Shown: piece after piece, positions 25,624 through 34,935 of the stretch
Position numbering within the stretch: the first letter of the stretch is position 1
Layout of the letters: every line of letters starts with the position of its first letter
NCBI RefSeq assembly: GCF_901875305.1
Contig: NZ_CABFLY010000003.1
Span: forward strand, 124,001 to 188,000
DNA: 64,000 nucleotides
Direction: 5' to 3'
From: Rothia mucilaginosa
GTDB lineage: Bacteria; Actinomycetota; Actinomycetes; Actinomycetales; Micrococcaceae
Translations under genes and position numbers: made by a program
The notes under the pieces: model-generated
The model's database searches: none
Told to the model about the DNA's origin: nothing
The model's input: only the letters and a program-made list of their open reading frames with translations

Positions 25624-27867
25624 ATGATTATCGAACGCAATATCGCCCCGTATGTGGTCTTTGCTGAAGACCCGATTCTTACCGCATTGCAGAAGATTTC
25701 TGCCAACGGTCAGCGCATCATCTTCCTGGTCAACGAGTCCGGCGTTCTGCGCGGTTCTCTCTCAGACGGCGACTTCCGCCGCTGGCTGATTGCCAACCCG
25801 ACCGCATCCCTGGAGACCAGCGCCCTGGCCGCCGCTAACACCAACCCGCAGACTGCTCCGGCCGATGCCGACCCCGAGACTCTGCGCGGTTACTTTGCTA
25901 AGGGCATCAACCACGTGCCGCTGACCGACGAGCGTGGTCACCTCGTGGCGCTGGCCATGGACGAGCAGGATGTTCTGCGCATCGGTAAGCACACCATCAG
26001 CGAGGACTCCCCGGCCTTCATCATCGCTGAGATTGGTAACAACCACCAGGGTAGCGTTGACTTCGCTAAGGAACTGGTGGACCTGGCCGTTGAATCCGGT
26101 GCGGACGCTGTGAAGTTCCAGCTGCGTGACATGGACGCCCTCTACCGTCAGCGCGGCGCAGCCACCGCAGGTGAGGACCTGGGCGTGCAGTACACCCTGG
26201 ACCTGCTCTCCCGCTTCTCCTTGAGCGTGGACCAGATGTACGAGGTCTTCGACCACGTCAAGCAGCACAACATGGACATCATGTGCACCCCTTGGGATGC
26301 TCCCTCGGTACAGGCCCTGGTCGACTACGGTATTCAGGGCATGAAGATTGCTTCTGCTGACCTGACCAACCACGAGTTGCTGCGCGATGTCGCATCCCGC
26401 GGCCTGCCCATGCTGGTTTCCACCGGTATGAGCCGTGAGGAAGAGATTCGCGAGTCCGTGGCCCTGTTGCGTAGCGCTGGTGCATCCTACGCTCTGCTGC
26501 AGTGCCAGTCGGCCTACCCCGCACCCTTCAAGGATGTGAACCTGGCCTACATGGATCGCCTGGCTGAGATTGGCCAGTGCCTGGTCGGTTACTCGGGCCA
26601 CGAGCGTGGCTACCACGTGCCGATTGCTGCTGTTGCTCGCGGTGCAAAGATTATTGAGAAGCACTTCACCACCGACAAGACCCTCGAGGGTAACGACCAC
26701 ACCGTCTCCCTGCTGCCCGAGGAATTCAAGGCCATGGTCCAGCAGATTCGCGAGGTTGAAGCAGCTATCGGTTCCGCCGCTCCCCGCGAGGTGTCCACCG
26801 GTGAGCTGATGAACCGCGTGAACCTGGCCAAGTCCCTGGTCGCTACCCGCCACATCGCTAAGGGCGAGGTCGTGACCGAGGCTGACGTGGCTGTGAAGTC
26901 TCCGGGCCGTGGCCTGCAGCCGAACCATCTGCACCAGCTTGTAGGCCGTACCATGCATCGCGATGTTGAAGAAGGCTCCTTCTTCTTCGAGGGCGACCTG
27001 AAGGATGACCTGGTCACCCGCCGCGACTTCAAGTTCGATCGCCCCTGGGGTCTGCCCGTCCGCTACCACGACTACAAGCCGCTGATTGAAGAGGCTAAGC
27101 CGGACTTCCTGGAGTTCCACTTCTCCTACAAGGATTTGGACATCAACATTGACGATGTCTTCGACTCCAAGCTGGACATGGGCTTCACCACCCACCTGCC
27201 CGACCTCTTCGCTGGCGACTTCCTCGTGGACCTCGCCTCGAAGGACCCTGAGGTGTGGGAACGCTCCATCGCCGAGGTGCAGCGCACCATCGACATCACC
27301 CGTGACCTGACCCGCTACTTCACCGTGGATGAGGACCCGATCATGGTTGTGACCATGGGCGGCTTCACCAAGGACAAGCACATCCCCGTCTCCGAGCGTG
27401 CCGCGAAGTATGAGCGCATCGGCGAGGCCCTGAAGCGCCTGGATGCATCCGGCGTGCGCCTGGCCGCTCAGACCCTGCCCCCGTACCCCTGGCTGATGGG
27501 TGGTCAGCAGTACCACAACCTGTTCCTGGATCCGAAGGATACCGCTGAGTTCTCGCGTACCTACGACACCGCGCTCTGCCTGGACATCTCTCACACCATG
27601 CTGGCCTCTAACTTCCTGAACATTCCGCTGTCGGAGGCTGTTGAGCAGCTGGCACCGCTGTCGATTCACCTGCACCTGGTGGACGGCATTGGCGTTGACG
27701 GTGAGGGCGTTCAGGTTGGCGAAGGCGACGTGGACTGGGCTGCACTGGGTAAGCAGCTGCGTGAGCTGGCCCCGAAGGCATCCTTCATTCCCGAAATCTG
27801 GCAGGGCCACATTAACAACGGTGAAGGCTTCTTCACCGCTCTGGACCGCCTCGAGAAGTGGCTGTAG
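25624..27867 (+). CDS. Multidomain nonulosonic acid synthase: CBS + NeuB + SAF + TIM-barrel isomerase
   Basis: 747 residues, about twice a normal NeuB. In order: a pair of CBS-type segments (about 10-115, with GSLSDGDFRRWL and GINHVPLTDERG); a NeuB synthase barrel (about 125-390) with AEIGNNHQG, KFQ, STGMS, GYSGHE and EKHFT motifs; a SAF/antifreeze-like lid (about 400-465, LVATRHIAKGEV...SPGRGL); and a C-terminal xylose-isomerase-like TIM barrel (about 470-747) with HLHLVDG (His682, His684, Asp687), GDVDW and PEIWQGH, probable metal ligands. NeuB condenses phosphoenolpyruvate with an amino-hexose. The last domain may supply an epimerase or isomerase step; no separate NeuC is in the window. 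CBS may sense a nucleotide. Domain assignment is good; the product is unknown. Confidence 0.85.
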   Translation: MIIERNIAPYVVFAEDPILTALQKISANGQRIIFLVNESGVLRGSLSDGDFRRWLIANPTASLETSALAAANTNPQTAPADADPETLRGYFAKGINHVPLTDERGHLVALAMDEQDVLRIGKHTISEDSPAFIIAEIGNNHQGSVDFAKELVDLAVESGADAVKFQLRDMDALYRQRGAATAGEDLGVQYTLDLLSRFSLSVDQMYEVFDHVKQHNMDIMCTPWDAPSVQALVDYGIQGMKIASADLTNHELLRDVASRGLPMLVSTGMSREEEIRESVALLRSAGASYALLQCQSAYPAPFKDVNLAYMDRLAEIGQCLVGYSGHERGYHVPIAAVARGAKIIEKHFTTDKTLEGNDHTVSLLPEEFKAMVQQIREVEAAIGSAAPREVSTGELMNRVNLAKSLVATRHIAKGEVVTEADVAVKSPGRGLQPNHLHQLVGRTMHRDVEEGSFFFEGDLKDDLVTRRDFKFDRPWGLPVRYHDYKPLIEEAKPDFLEFHFSYKDLDINIDDVFDSKLDMGFTTHLPDLFAGDFLVDLASKDPEVWERSIAEVQRTIDITRDLTRYFTVDEDPIMVVTMGGFTKDKHIPVSERAAKYERIGEALKRLDASGVRLAAQTLPPYPWLMGGQQYHNLFLDPKDTAEFSRTYDTALCLDISHTMLASNFLNIPLSEAVEQLAPLSIHLHLVDGIGVDGEGVQVGEGDVDWAALGKQLRELAPKASFIPEIWQGHINNGEGFFTALDRLEKWL

Positions 27868-27878
27868 GACAGACATCG

Positions 27879-28964
27879 ATGGCCAAGTCTCAGACCGTAA
27901 AAGCTCGGGAGAGTGGAATTCTGGACCAGAATTTCATTACTCCCGGGCGTTTCCGGGAGCTAGACGGGTTCCGTGGCCTGGCTGCTATTACCGTGGTGAT
28001 TTATCACCTGGGTGTTCCGGCTACTCAAAATTACCCGCGAACTGCGCCATCGCCCTATGATATTCCTCTGGGCGAGCTTGGAGTTCAGCTCTTCTTCATC
28101 ATTTCTGGCTTCGTGATTCTGCTCAGCGCTATTAAGAGTGGTTCAGCGCTGAAGTTTGCGATTTCTCGGTTTTCCCGTATCTACCCGACCTACTGGTTTG
28201 CACTAGCTGTATCTGCACTGGTGTATTTTCTGTATGGAAATCCCGGCCGTCACATCACGGTCTTACAGACCATGATTAATACGACGATGTTGCAGCGTTT
28301 TCTGCGCGTGGACAACGTCGATCAGGTGTACTGGACACTAGCGGTGGAATTGCAATTCTATGTGATGGTCGCCCTGTACATGGTGATACGTCGCGGTAAG
28401 ATCGTCCGGAATGAGCTTACGACTATGTTGCTGACATGGTCGGTAATCGGCACGGCCCTGTGCCTGCTCTTCCACCCCGAGGCTTCTCTGGGCGGCGCAC
28501 CTAAGATGATTGTCTGGGCAGCAGTTGCGGAACATTCCTCGCTCTTTAGCCTGGGCATGATGTTCTTCATGTATAGCCATGATCGTAAATTCACGTGGCA
28601 CATCCCGTATTTCGCGATTCTGGCTACCCTCAACGCGGCCCTGATGCATGATCTCGCTCATGGTATCGGCGTGGCGTTGATTGGCCTGATGTTCTTTGTG
28701 GTCATTTATCTTAAGAATGTTCCGCTACTTGCGCGAGGACCCCTGAACTTCCTGGGGCGGATTTCCTATCCTCTGTACCTTGGCCATGCGATGGTCGGTT
28801 ACATGCTGGTGGATTTGTTCTACCCGTTTGCTGGTCCTTGGGGTTCCCGTATTATCGCGCTGGTTTTGGTGGTATGCTTCGCCTACCTGGTGCATATTTC
28901 CATTGAAACGAAAGTTTCAGCATCCTTCCGTTCTTTCCTCACTCGAAAGTTGACTAAGGCATGA
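27879..28964 (+). CDS. Acyltransferase family 3 membrane protein
   Basis: Second AT3-type O-acyltransferase of the locus. Seen: FRELDGFRGLAAITVVIYHLG, VQLFFIISGFVILLSA, then about ten hydrophobic spans and RISYPLYLGHAMVGY near the C-terminus. The longest frame starts at GTG 27858 inside neuB; ATG 27879 with AGGA nine bases upstream is preferred, giving 361 residues. Its position directly after the nonulosonate synthase suggests O-acetylation of that sugar or of the repeat unit (inference). Ends with ATGA overlap onto the next gene. Confidence 0.87.
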   Translation: MAKSQTVKARESGILDQNFITPGRFRELDGFRGLAAITVVIYHLGVPATQNYPRTAPSPYDIPLGELGVQLFFIISGFVILLSAIKSGSALKFAISRFSRIYPTYWFALAVSALVYFLYGNPGRHITVLQTMINTTMLQRFLRVDNVDQVYWTLAVELQFYVMVALYMVIRRGKIVRNELTTMLLTWSVIGTALCLLFHPEASLGGAPKMIVWAAVAEHSSLFSLGMMFFMYSHDRKFTWHIPYFAILATLNAALMHDLAHGIGVALIGLMFFVVIYLKNVPLLARGPLNFLGRISYPLYLGHAMVGYMLVDLFYPFAGPWGSRIIALVLVVCFAYLVHISIETKVSASFRSFLTRKLTKA

Positions 28965-30076
28965 CCTCTACACCCACGGCCTTGTGGGTCGTTCCGGTTC
29001 CCGATTTTGGCGGAGTAGCTCGGCACGTTGTCGATATGGCGCGTGCCGGGCTCCCCGGCTTTAACCTGGTGGTTCTCGCCCCCGAGGGCAAGCTCACGAG
29101 CCGCCTCGAGGAGCTGGGCGTCACCGTCGTTAAGGCCGAGTTCGGTCCCGATTATGGTTTTAAGACCTCTTTCGCGTCCCTCATGAAAGCTGTTGAGCAG
29201 CTCCGTCCGGAGATCGTGCACAGTCACCTGGCCTACGCTGACGTTGTGGCTGTTGCCGTGGTGAATGCTCTGCGCATGCACCACCTGCTGCAGCGTAGTG
29301 TGTGGGTTCCGCGCTTGCTCACCACTGAGCACGGTATTGCTGGCAACGACTCGGTGTATCACGGTAGCTCATGGCGCTCAAAGCTCATGGAGACCGTGCA
29401 TCGTGTGCGTCTGTGGGGTACTGATCAGGCGATTGCGGTGTCTCGTTCGACTGCCGAACAGATGCACGCCAAGTGGGGTGCCCGTGGCGTGGAGCTGGTG
29501 TACAACGGTGTGGACATTCCCGAGGTGGCTGCTGCCGTTGCCGAGCAGCGTGTCCCCGTCGAGGGTGGCCCGCGCATCCTATCGCTGTCTCGTCTATCCC
29601 CCGAGAAGGGCATTGACGTTCTGCTTGACGCCTTCGCGCGCCTGCGCGAGGAGTACCCGCAGGCTCACCTCGAAATCGCCGGTTCGGGTGATTTGGGTGA
29701 CGAGCTGAAGGCTCACGCTAAGCGTCTGAACCTTGGTGATTCGGTGACCTTTAGTGGCTTCGTTAACCCCATCGAGGCGATGGGCCGTAGCGATATGATT
29801 GTGCAGCTTTCGGTGTGGGAGAACTGCTCCTACACCCTGTTGGATGCCAAGGCAGCTGGGTTGAAGACCGTGGCTACCGCCGTGGGCGGTAACCCGGAGA
29901 TTCTGGAAGCTGATGAACTGGTGGATCGTCAGAGCCCGAAGCTCACCGAAGATGTTCTGCAGGCGATGCGCCGACAGCTGCAGAAGGGCGAGGCGGAGCC
30001 TTTCACCTGGATCTCGAACGAGCAGATGGCCGCCCAGACCGCCCATATCTACACCCGTATTTTGGAGAAGAAATGA
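28961..30076 (+). CDS. Glycosyltransferase family 4 protein
   Basis: Retaining GT-B transferase, 371 residues. Seen: VPDFGGVARHVVDMA (acceptor glycine loop), VHSHLAYADVVA, LSLSRLSPEKGIDVLLDAF opening the donor domain near residue 205, and a nucleotide-sugar site region ENCSYTLLDAKAAGLKTVATAVGG. ATGA overlaps with both neighbours show translational coupling between the acyltransferase and the polymerase. Sugar unknown. Confidence 0.86.
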   Translation: MTSTPTALWVVPVPDFGGVARHVVDMARAGLPGFNLVVLAPEGKLTSRLEELGVTVVKAEFGPDYGFKTSFASLMKAVEQLRPEIVHSHLAYADVVAVAVVNALRMHHLLQRSVWVPRLLTTEHGIAGNDSVYHGSSWRSKLMETVHRVRLWGTDQAIAVSRSTAEQMHAKWGARGVELVYNGVDIPEVAAAVAEQRVPVEGGPRILSLSRLSPEKGIDVLLDAFARLREEYPQAHLEIAGSGDLGDELKAHAKRLNLGDSVTFSGFVNPIEAMGRSDMIVQLSVWENCSYTLLDAKAAGLKTVATAVGGNPEILEADELVDRQSPKLTEDVLQAMRRQLQKGEAEPFTWISNEQMAAQTAHIYTRILEKK

Positions 30077-31497
30077 CAGTAGCTCACCCTCAACCTGCGT
30101 CTGGAACTAAGCGCCCAGTCTCCGCAGGCACCGCATCGAGCCATGCTACTCGCCTTGGGCAGGCTGCGAAGGACGAGGCAAAGTATCTGGCAGGTAGCGT
30201 CTCCAAGCTATCAATGCTTGACTTCTGGGCTGGCTTTGGTCTTATCTTCATCGGTATTACGACAGGTTTCTTCGCCATGCCCGTGGGAACGGTTGTGGTG
30301 ATGGTCCTGGTTCTTTACAACCTGACCAAGCCCGCAAAGGTTGAGCACCCCAATAACGGCCTCTTCTTCACGGTGCTTCTGCTGGCTATTAGCTGGGCCC
30401 TGTTTGAAACCTTGGCGTTCAACAGCTTCCCGGTGGAGTACGCTGTCCGCCGTGCGGTACGTATGGCGGTCGTGGTGTTGCTTGCTCTGCAGATTGCGCA
30501 GAAGAAGATAGATATTCGCTCCCTGCTCTTCGGTGTGGCCTTTGGCCTTCTGTTTAACTTTATTGGCTTCTATGCGGGCGTCGCACCCGATAACTACGCC
30601 GGTACGCTGACCGGTTGGCTCAACGATAAGAACCAGGCGGGTCTGTACTATGCGATGTTCGGTTTTCTGTTTGTGGCTATGGTTCAGAAGACAAAACACC
30701 GAGTCGTCGCCATTGCTATTACTTCTGGGATGCTGTGGCTGACCGGTTCTCGAACCTCCCTCGCCGCGTATGCCTTCGCGATTCTATGGCTGTATTTCTC
30801 TCATCGACTGAACCTATTCGGAAAGGCCGTTCTGGCATACCTGTTCTACCTGGGCGTGAACTACCTAGAGGATAACTTCGCGCGTGCCGGTGCCTTCGCC
30901 GACCGACTCGGTAGTGACCTTCTGCGTCAGCGAATCGACGAAGAGATGTACCGCATGATTGATGTGGTTCCGTGGTACGGCGGTGGTCTGGGTACTGCAC
31001 AGGTTCCGCTAAAAGATCGATACTTCTACTTCCATAACTCATATATGACGCTGGTTCAAGAAGCTGGTTGGGCATATATGGTGGTGGTCGTGGGTCTAAT
31101 GGTTGTGGCTACCTTCTTCTGGAAACAGGCTCGTACTCAGCGTATCGTTATTGCTGAAGCTGCTATGGTTATTATTCTGATTGCATCACAGCGTCTCGGT
31201 GAAGTTATTTTGACTGTGCCTTGGGCTATCGTGGTGGGCCTGGCGTTGCTGTATTTGAACCCTGACGATAAGCTGGACGCTTCTGATAGTGGCCACGCTG
31301 AAATCACGCCGGCTGACCTCGAGAAGAACGACCAACCGAAGTCTTCGCAAGGAGAGGACGAAACGGTGGTAGTTGTGCCGGAGGTAGTCACCGAGGACGT
31401 GAGTGCTACTGCGGCTCCCGTGGCTGACCGCTCCTCCTCGGGTCCCAGCTATTCCTTTGATATTGCTTCTATCCGTCAGCATGCGAGGAAGTCCTAA
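30073..31497 (+). CDS. O-antigen ligase/polymerase family membrane protein (Wzy/WaaL-like)
   Basis: Predicted polymerase or ligase of a lipid-linked repeat unit at the outer face of the membrane. Seen: about ten or eleven hydrophobic spans between residues 50 and 395, LTGSRTSLAAYA (typical of the Wzy_C domain), and a large external loop before a Y-FHNSYMTLVQEAG segment. The C-terminal 80 residues are acidic and Ser/Pro/Val-rich, probably cytoplasmic and disordered. Coupled by ATGA to the upstream GT4. A second such protein is encoded at 50903-52249. Confidence 0.83.
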   Translation: MTVAHPQPASGTKRPVSAGTASSHATRLGQAAKDEAKYLAGSVSKLSMLDFWAGFGLIFIGITTGFFAMPVGTVVVMVLVLYNLTKPAKVEHPNNGLFFTVLLLAISWALFETLAFNSFPVEYAVRRAVRMAVVVLLALQIAQKKIDIRSLLFGVAFGLLFNFIGFYAGVAPDNYAGTLTGWLNDKNQAGLYYAMFGFLFVAMVQKTKHRVVAIAITSGMLWLTGSRTSLAAYAFAILWLYFSHRLNLFGKAVLAYLFYLGVNYLEDNFARAGAFADRLGSDLLRQRIDEEMYRMIDVVPWYGGGLGTAQVPLKDRYFYFHNSYMTLVQEAGWAYMVVVVGLMVVATFFWKQARTQRIVIAEAAMVIILIASQRLGEVILTVPWAIVVGLALLYLNPDDKLDASDSGHAEITPADLEKNDQPKSSQGEDETVVVVPEVVTEDVSATAAPVADRSSSGPSYSFDIASIRQHARKS

Positions 31498-31499
31498 TC

Positions 31500-32540
31500 G
31501 TGAAAGAGCTCTACATCGCTACTAATAACGGTGATATGGGCGGCGGTGAAGTCATGCTCCTGAACGTGGCTCGCGCAGCTCGTAGCCTGGGCTATAAGGT
31601 CACCATCGTCGGCCCTGACGAACCTAATCAGCTTGTGGAGGCGGCCGCCGATGAGGGCTTCGCCCGGGTCGTGCTTCCGGTGAAAAACCGCGCCCAGTAC
31701 ATGCTAGCCCTGCGCGCCTGGCACGCTCGCCACAAAGATGTTCTGCTGTGGTGCAACGGGCTGGTGCCTGCTGCCGCAACCGGTGGTCGTAAGAACCGCA
31801 TCGTGCACCTGCACCAGCTACCGGCCGGATTGAACGCCAAGCTGGTGCCTTTCGCCCGCCGTAAGGCTTCCGTGACCCTGGTGCCCAGCCGCTATGTGGA
31901 GCACTCCTGCCCGGGCAGCGAGGTTTTCGCGAACTGGGTGAGCGGCGTATCTACCGCCCTAGACCACAGTGTGGGCGACCGCCGCCTGCGTGTAGGGTAC
32001 CTGGGCCGTCTGACTCCCTCGAAGGGCATTGCGACCCTATGCTCGGCAATGAGCGCGTTGAACGCTGACGAGGTCACCTACGACCTGATTATCGGTGGTG
32101 AACCCGTGTTCGCCTCGGATGAGGAGCGCGCCGAGGTGGAGGAAGCGCTGAAGCAGGTGTCGTCTTTCAGCACCCGACTCGGCTGGACCACCCCGGACCA
32201 GCTTTTTGGCTCCATCGACATGCTGGTGGTTCCCTCCATAGCACCTGAGTCCTTTGGTCTGGTCGTGGCGGAGGCGATGAGCGCCCGCATCCCCGTGATT
32301 GTGAGCGATGCCGGCGCCCTGGCCGAGGTCGTAGGCGGTGAATCCTACCCCTACATCGTCTCGGCCGGTCAGCCTCTGGACCTGGCCGCCGCCATCAAAA
32401 CCCTTGGGGAGGAACTGCGCGAGAACTCCTCTAGCCTGGCGGAGCGCACCTCCGACTTGTTCTGGCGCTGGCAGGAGAACTACTCTCCCGAGGCGGGCAA
32501 GGCGCGCGTGGGCGAAATTCTGGAGCGCTTCGCCCGGTAG
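31500..32540 (+). CDS. Glycosyltransferase family 4 protein
   Basis: GT-B transferase, 346 residues. Seen: NNGDMGGGEVMLLNVARA at the N-terminus, VGYLGRLTPSKGIATL in the donor domain, and PSIAPESFGLVVAEAMSARIPVI with the EX7E motif (E...E) near residue 245. GTG start two bases after the polymerase stop, with GAGGAAG at good spacing. Part of the tightly packed plus-strand run. Sugar unknown. Confidence 0.86.
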   Translation: MKELYIATNNGDMGGGEVMLLNVARAARSLGYKVTIVGPDEPNQLVEAAADEGFARVVLPVKNRAQYMLALRAWHARHKDVLLWCNGLVPAAATGGRKNRIVHLHQLPAGLNAKLVPFARRKASVTLVPSRYVEHSCPGSEVFANWVSGVSTALDHSVGDRRLRVGYLGRLTPSKGIATLCSAMSALNADEVTYDLIIGGEPVFASDEERAEVEEALKQVSSFSTRLGWTTPDQLFGSIDMLVVPSIAPESFGLVVAEAMSARIPVIVSDAGALAEVVGGESYPYIVSAGQPLDLAAAIKTLGEELRENSSSLAERTSDLFWRWQENYSPEAGKARVGEILERFAR

Positions 32541-32611
32541 CCCCTTACCCGAATTCTCCCAACGGGATATTTCACTCAAACTCTTATCTCACATCAACCC
32601 GAAGGAAAAGC

Positions 32612-33556
32612 ATGACGACTCACCGCTATAAGGCTGCGGTCATTATCCCCTCTCGTGGTGGCGCAAAGATTCTGCACTACCCGCTGGACGCGCTTGCCGA
32701 GCAGACGGAGAAGGATTTCCAGGTCATCGTGGTCCTCGACGGCGATATCGATAACAGCGAGGCCGTGGTTGACCGCTACATTGCCGAGGGCAAGCTGAAC
32801 CTGACCAAGATTGTTTTTGAAGAGAATCGCGGTCGTGTGGCAGCGTTGAACGCTGGCCACCGCGCGGCTGATGCCGATATTCTCATTCGTTGCGATGATG
32901 ACCTGCAGCCGGCCCCCGATTATGTCGCTAACCAGATTCGTCTGCACCGCGACTACGACGGAGTGATTGGCACCCTCAAGAACGTGTACCCGGATACTCC
33001 CTACTCCCGCGTTTACGGTAACTTCCGTGACGCGCGTTTCAAACAGGGCGCCCTGAGCGTGGCTGAGGAGGGACGCTGGCTGTACTGGAACGGAAACTCG
33101 TCGATTTCCGCTGAGTTCTACGAGCGTACCGGGGGATACGATCCTGCCTACCGTCTTTACGGCTGGGAGGACGTAGACATGGGAAAGATGGTGCACGACG
33201 CCGGTGGCCGCATCATTATTTCTGATGAGGTTGAGGTTAAGCACTATGCTGAGGCTACCACCACCGCGGTGCGTGCTCTGCGCGCACTGCACTCGGGATC
33301 TGCTCGCACGATTTTCGTTCGTAAGCATGGAGATACCGCGCACCCGGCTCCGAACCCGAGCGGCCCGTGGGGTTTCGCGGTGAAGACCCTGGCGCGCTTT
33401 ACGACCGAGAAGACTATTAAGACCCTGGGCGATGCGAGCGATAAGATTCTGCTCAAGCTGCCCGCTAAGGTAGCTGAGAAGCTGGTGGCTCTGCAGGTTG
33501 AGGCTGCGTCCTATGCCGGTATTCACTACCCCGAGCGTGCTCAGAAAGTTTTTTAG
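32612..33556 (+). CDS. Glycosyltransferase family 2 protein
   Basis: GT-A transferase, 314 residues. Seen: AVIIPSRGGAKILHYPLDAL, VVLDGDIDNSEAV, NRGRVAALNAGHRAA, IRCDDDLQPAPDY (DxD site) near residue 95, and YGWEDVDMGKMVHDAG, typical of the C-terminal galactosyltransferase-like part of this group. ATG with AAGGAAAA upstream. Ends 13 bases before the next transferase. Sugar unknown. Confidence 0.86.
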   Translation: MTTHRYKAAVIIPSRGGAKILHYPLDALAEQTEKDFQVIVVLDGDIDNSEAVVDRYIAEGKLNLTKIVFEENRGRVAALNAGHRAADADILIRCDDDLQPAPDYVANQIRLHRDYDGVIGTLKNVYPDTPYSRVYGNFRDARFKQGALSVAEEGRWLYWNGNSSISAEFYERTGGYDPAYRLYGWEDVDMGKMVHDAGGRIIISDEVEVKHYAEATTTAVRALRALHSGSARTIFVRKHGDTAHPAPNPSGPWGFAVKTLARFTTEKTIKTLGDASDKILLKLPAKVAEKLVALQVEAASYAGIHYPERAQKVF

Positions 33557-33569
33557 GAGGGAAAAGAAA

Positions 33570-34820
33570 ATGTCGCTCACTCAGTTCTTGACCTCCGCTC
33601 CGTTTACCGGGCCGAAGAACCCAGACGCGGTTCTGAGGGATATTCCGAAGGGCATGAAGAAGGTAGCGCGTTTGGTGCGCCGTTACGTACCCTTTGTGAG
33701 GCCGGAGGCGAAGGAAGAGGTTGCGATTGCGCACGACTACCTGACCCAGCGTGGCGGTGCTGAGCGCGTGGTCTTGGCTATGCATCGTGCGTTCCCAGAT
33801 GCCCCGATTTACACGACCCTGTACGATCCGGAGGGAACGTTCCCCGAGTTCAAGGACGCGAAAATCATCACGAGTCCTTTGAACAAGATTGGCTACCTGC
33901 GCCGTAACCACCGCATGGCTTTGCCGATTCTTCCGTTGGCTTCCTCCCTTCTGAAGGTTCCCGCGGAGCGTGCCGTTGTGTCGACGACGGGTTGGGCACA
34001 CGGCTTCAACTATGCGGGACGTAAGTTTATCTACTGCCACTCGCCGGCCCGTTGGCTCTACTTGAGTGATCAGTACCTGGGTGAGAAGAGCACCGGCCCT
34101 GTTCCGTTGTTGCTGAAGACGTTGCGTCCGGCGCTGATGTTGTGGGATCACTGGGCGGCACACCGCTCGGCGGTTTACGTGGCGAATGCCAGCGTCATTA
34201 AGAAGCGCATCGAGAACGTATACGGTAAGAAGGACGTTCCGATCTTCTTCCCGCCGCACTCTGTGGACCCTAAGGCCCCGACGGAACCGATTCCGGGCTT
34301 CGAAGAGTTCATGAGTGGAGATGATTACTTCCTGATTGTCTCGCGTCTGCTGCCCTATAAGAATGTGGACAAGGCCGTGGAGGCCTGCAATAACCTGGGT
34401 AAGAAGCTGCTGGTGATCGGTCACGGTCCTGAGAAGGAACACCTGCTGCAGATTGCGGGTGACACTATTCGGATTGCCTCGGGTGTAACGGACGCGCAAT
34501 TGCGCTACGCCTACCGTCACTGCCTGGCGTTGCTGGCGATTTCCTATGAGGACTTTGGCATCACCCCGTTGGAGGCTGGTGCGAGCGGCAAGGCAGTCAT
34601 CGCGTACCGCGCGGGTGGCTTCCTGGATACGATTCAGGAAGGTAAGACGGGTGTGTTCATCGATCAGCCCACGGTGGAACAGCTACAGGCGGCTCTGGAA
34701 GTCTTCAACCCGAAAGACTGGGACGCCGACTATATCCGTGAGCACGTGGACGGTTTTTCGGAGGCACGGTTTATCAGCCGTTTGAAGACCTATATCCATG
34801 CGCTTCCCGAAGACCAGTAA
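33570..34820 (+). CDS. Glycosyltransferase family 4 protein (WbaZ/mannosyltransferase-like)
   Basis: GT-B transferase, 416 residues. Seen: VAIAHDYLTQRGGAERVVLA, YCHSPARWLY, then DYFLIVSRLLPYKNVDKAVEA and ISYEDFGITPLEAGASGKAVIAY (EX7E). The HDYLT and YCHSP motifs are typical of WbaZ-like mannosyl- or related transferases (family knowledge). The longest frame begins at 33498 inside the previous gene; ATG 33570 has a strong AGGAGGG and is preferred. Last gene of the plus-strand run, ended by a long terminator. Confidence 0.86.
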   Translation: MSLTQFLTSAPFTGPKNPDAVLRDIPKGMKKVARLVRRYVPFVRPEAKEEVAIAHDYLTQRGGAERVVLAMHRAFPDAPIYTTLYDPEGTFPEFKDAKIITSPLNKIGYLRRNHRMALPILPLASSLLKVPAERAVVSTTGWAHGFNYAGRKFIYCHSPARWLYLSDQYLGEKSTGPVPLLLKTLRPALMLWDHWAAHRSAVYVANASVIKKRIENVYGKKDVPIFFPPHSVDPKAPTEPIPGFEEFMSGDDYFLIVSRLLPYKNVDKAVEACNNLGKKLLVIGHGPEKEHLLQIAGDTIRIASGVTDAQLRYAYRHCLALLAISYEDFGITPLEAGASGKAVIAYRAGGFLDTIQEGKTGVFIDQPTVEQLQAALEVFNPKDWDADYIREHVDGFSEARFISRLKTYIHALPEDQ

Positions 34821-34850
34821 GGACGCTTTGCCCACTCGTTCGTAGAGTCA

Positions 34851-34896
34851 AAGAGGCGGGGCGGTCAGGCTTAAGAGTCTGACCGCCCCGCCTCTT
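34851..34896. terminator. Strong bidirectional terminator
   Basis: Perfect 18-base arms (34851-34868 and 34879-34896), ten-base loop, between the convergent GT4 and PqqD-like genes. Confidence 0.9.
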
Positions 34897-34935
34897 CCCG
34901 TAGGCGCTATGCTTTTACGAACTGTTGAGAGGCCT

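Noticed and set aside
25762..27876. 704-codon open frame on the minus strand opposite the NeuB fusion
   Set aside because: It is a shadow of a GC-rich gene with strong codon bias. The plus-strand protein has clear motifs throughout, while the antisense product is low-complexity Val/Gly/His-rich without recognisable domains.
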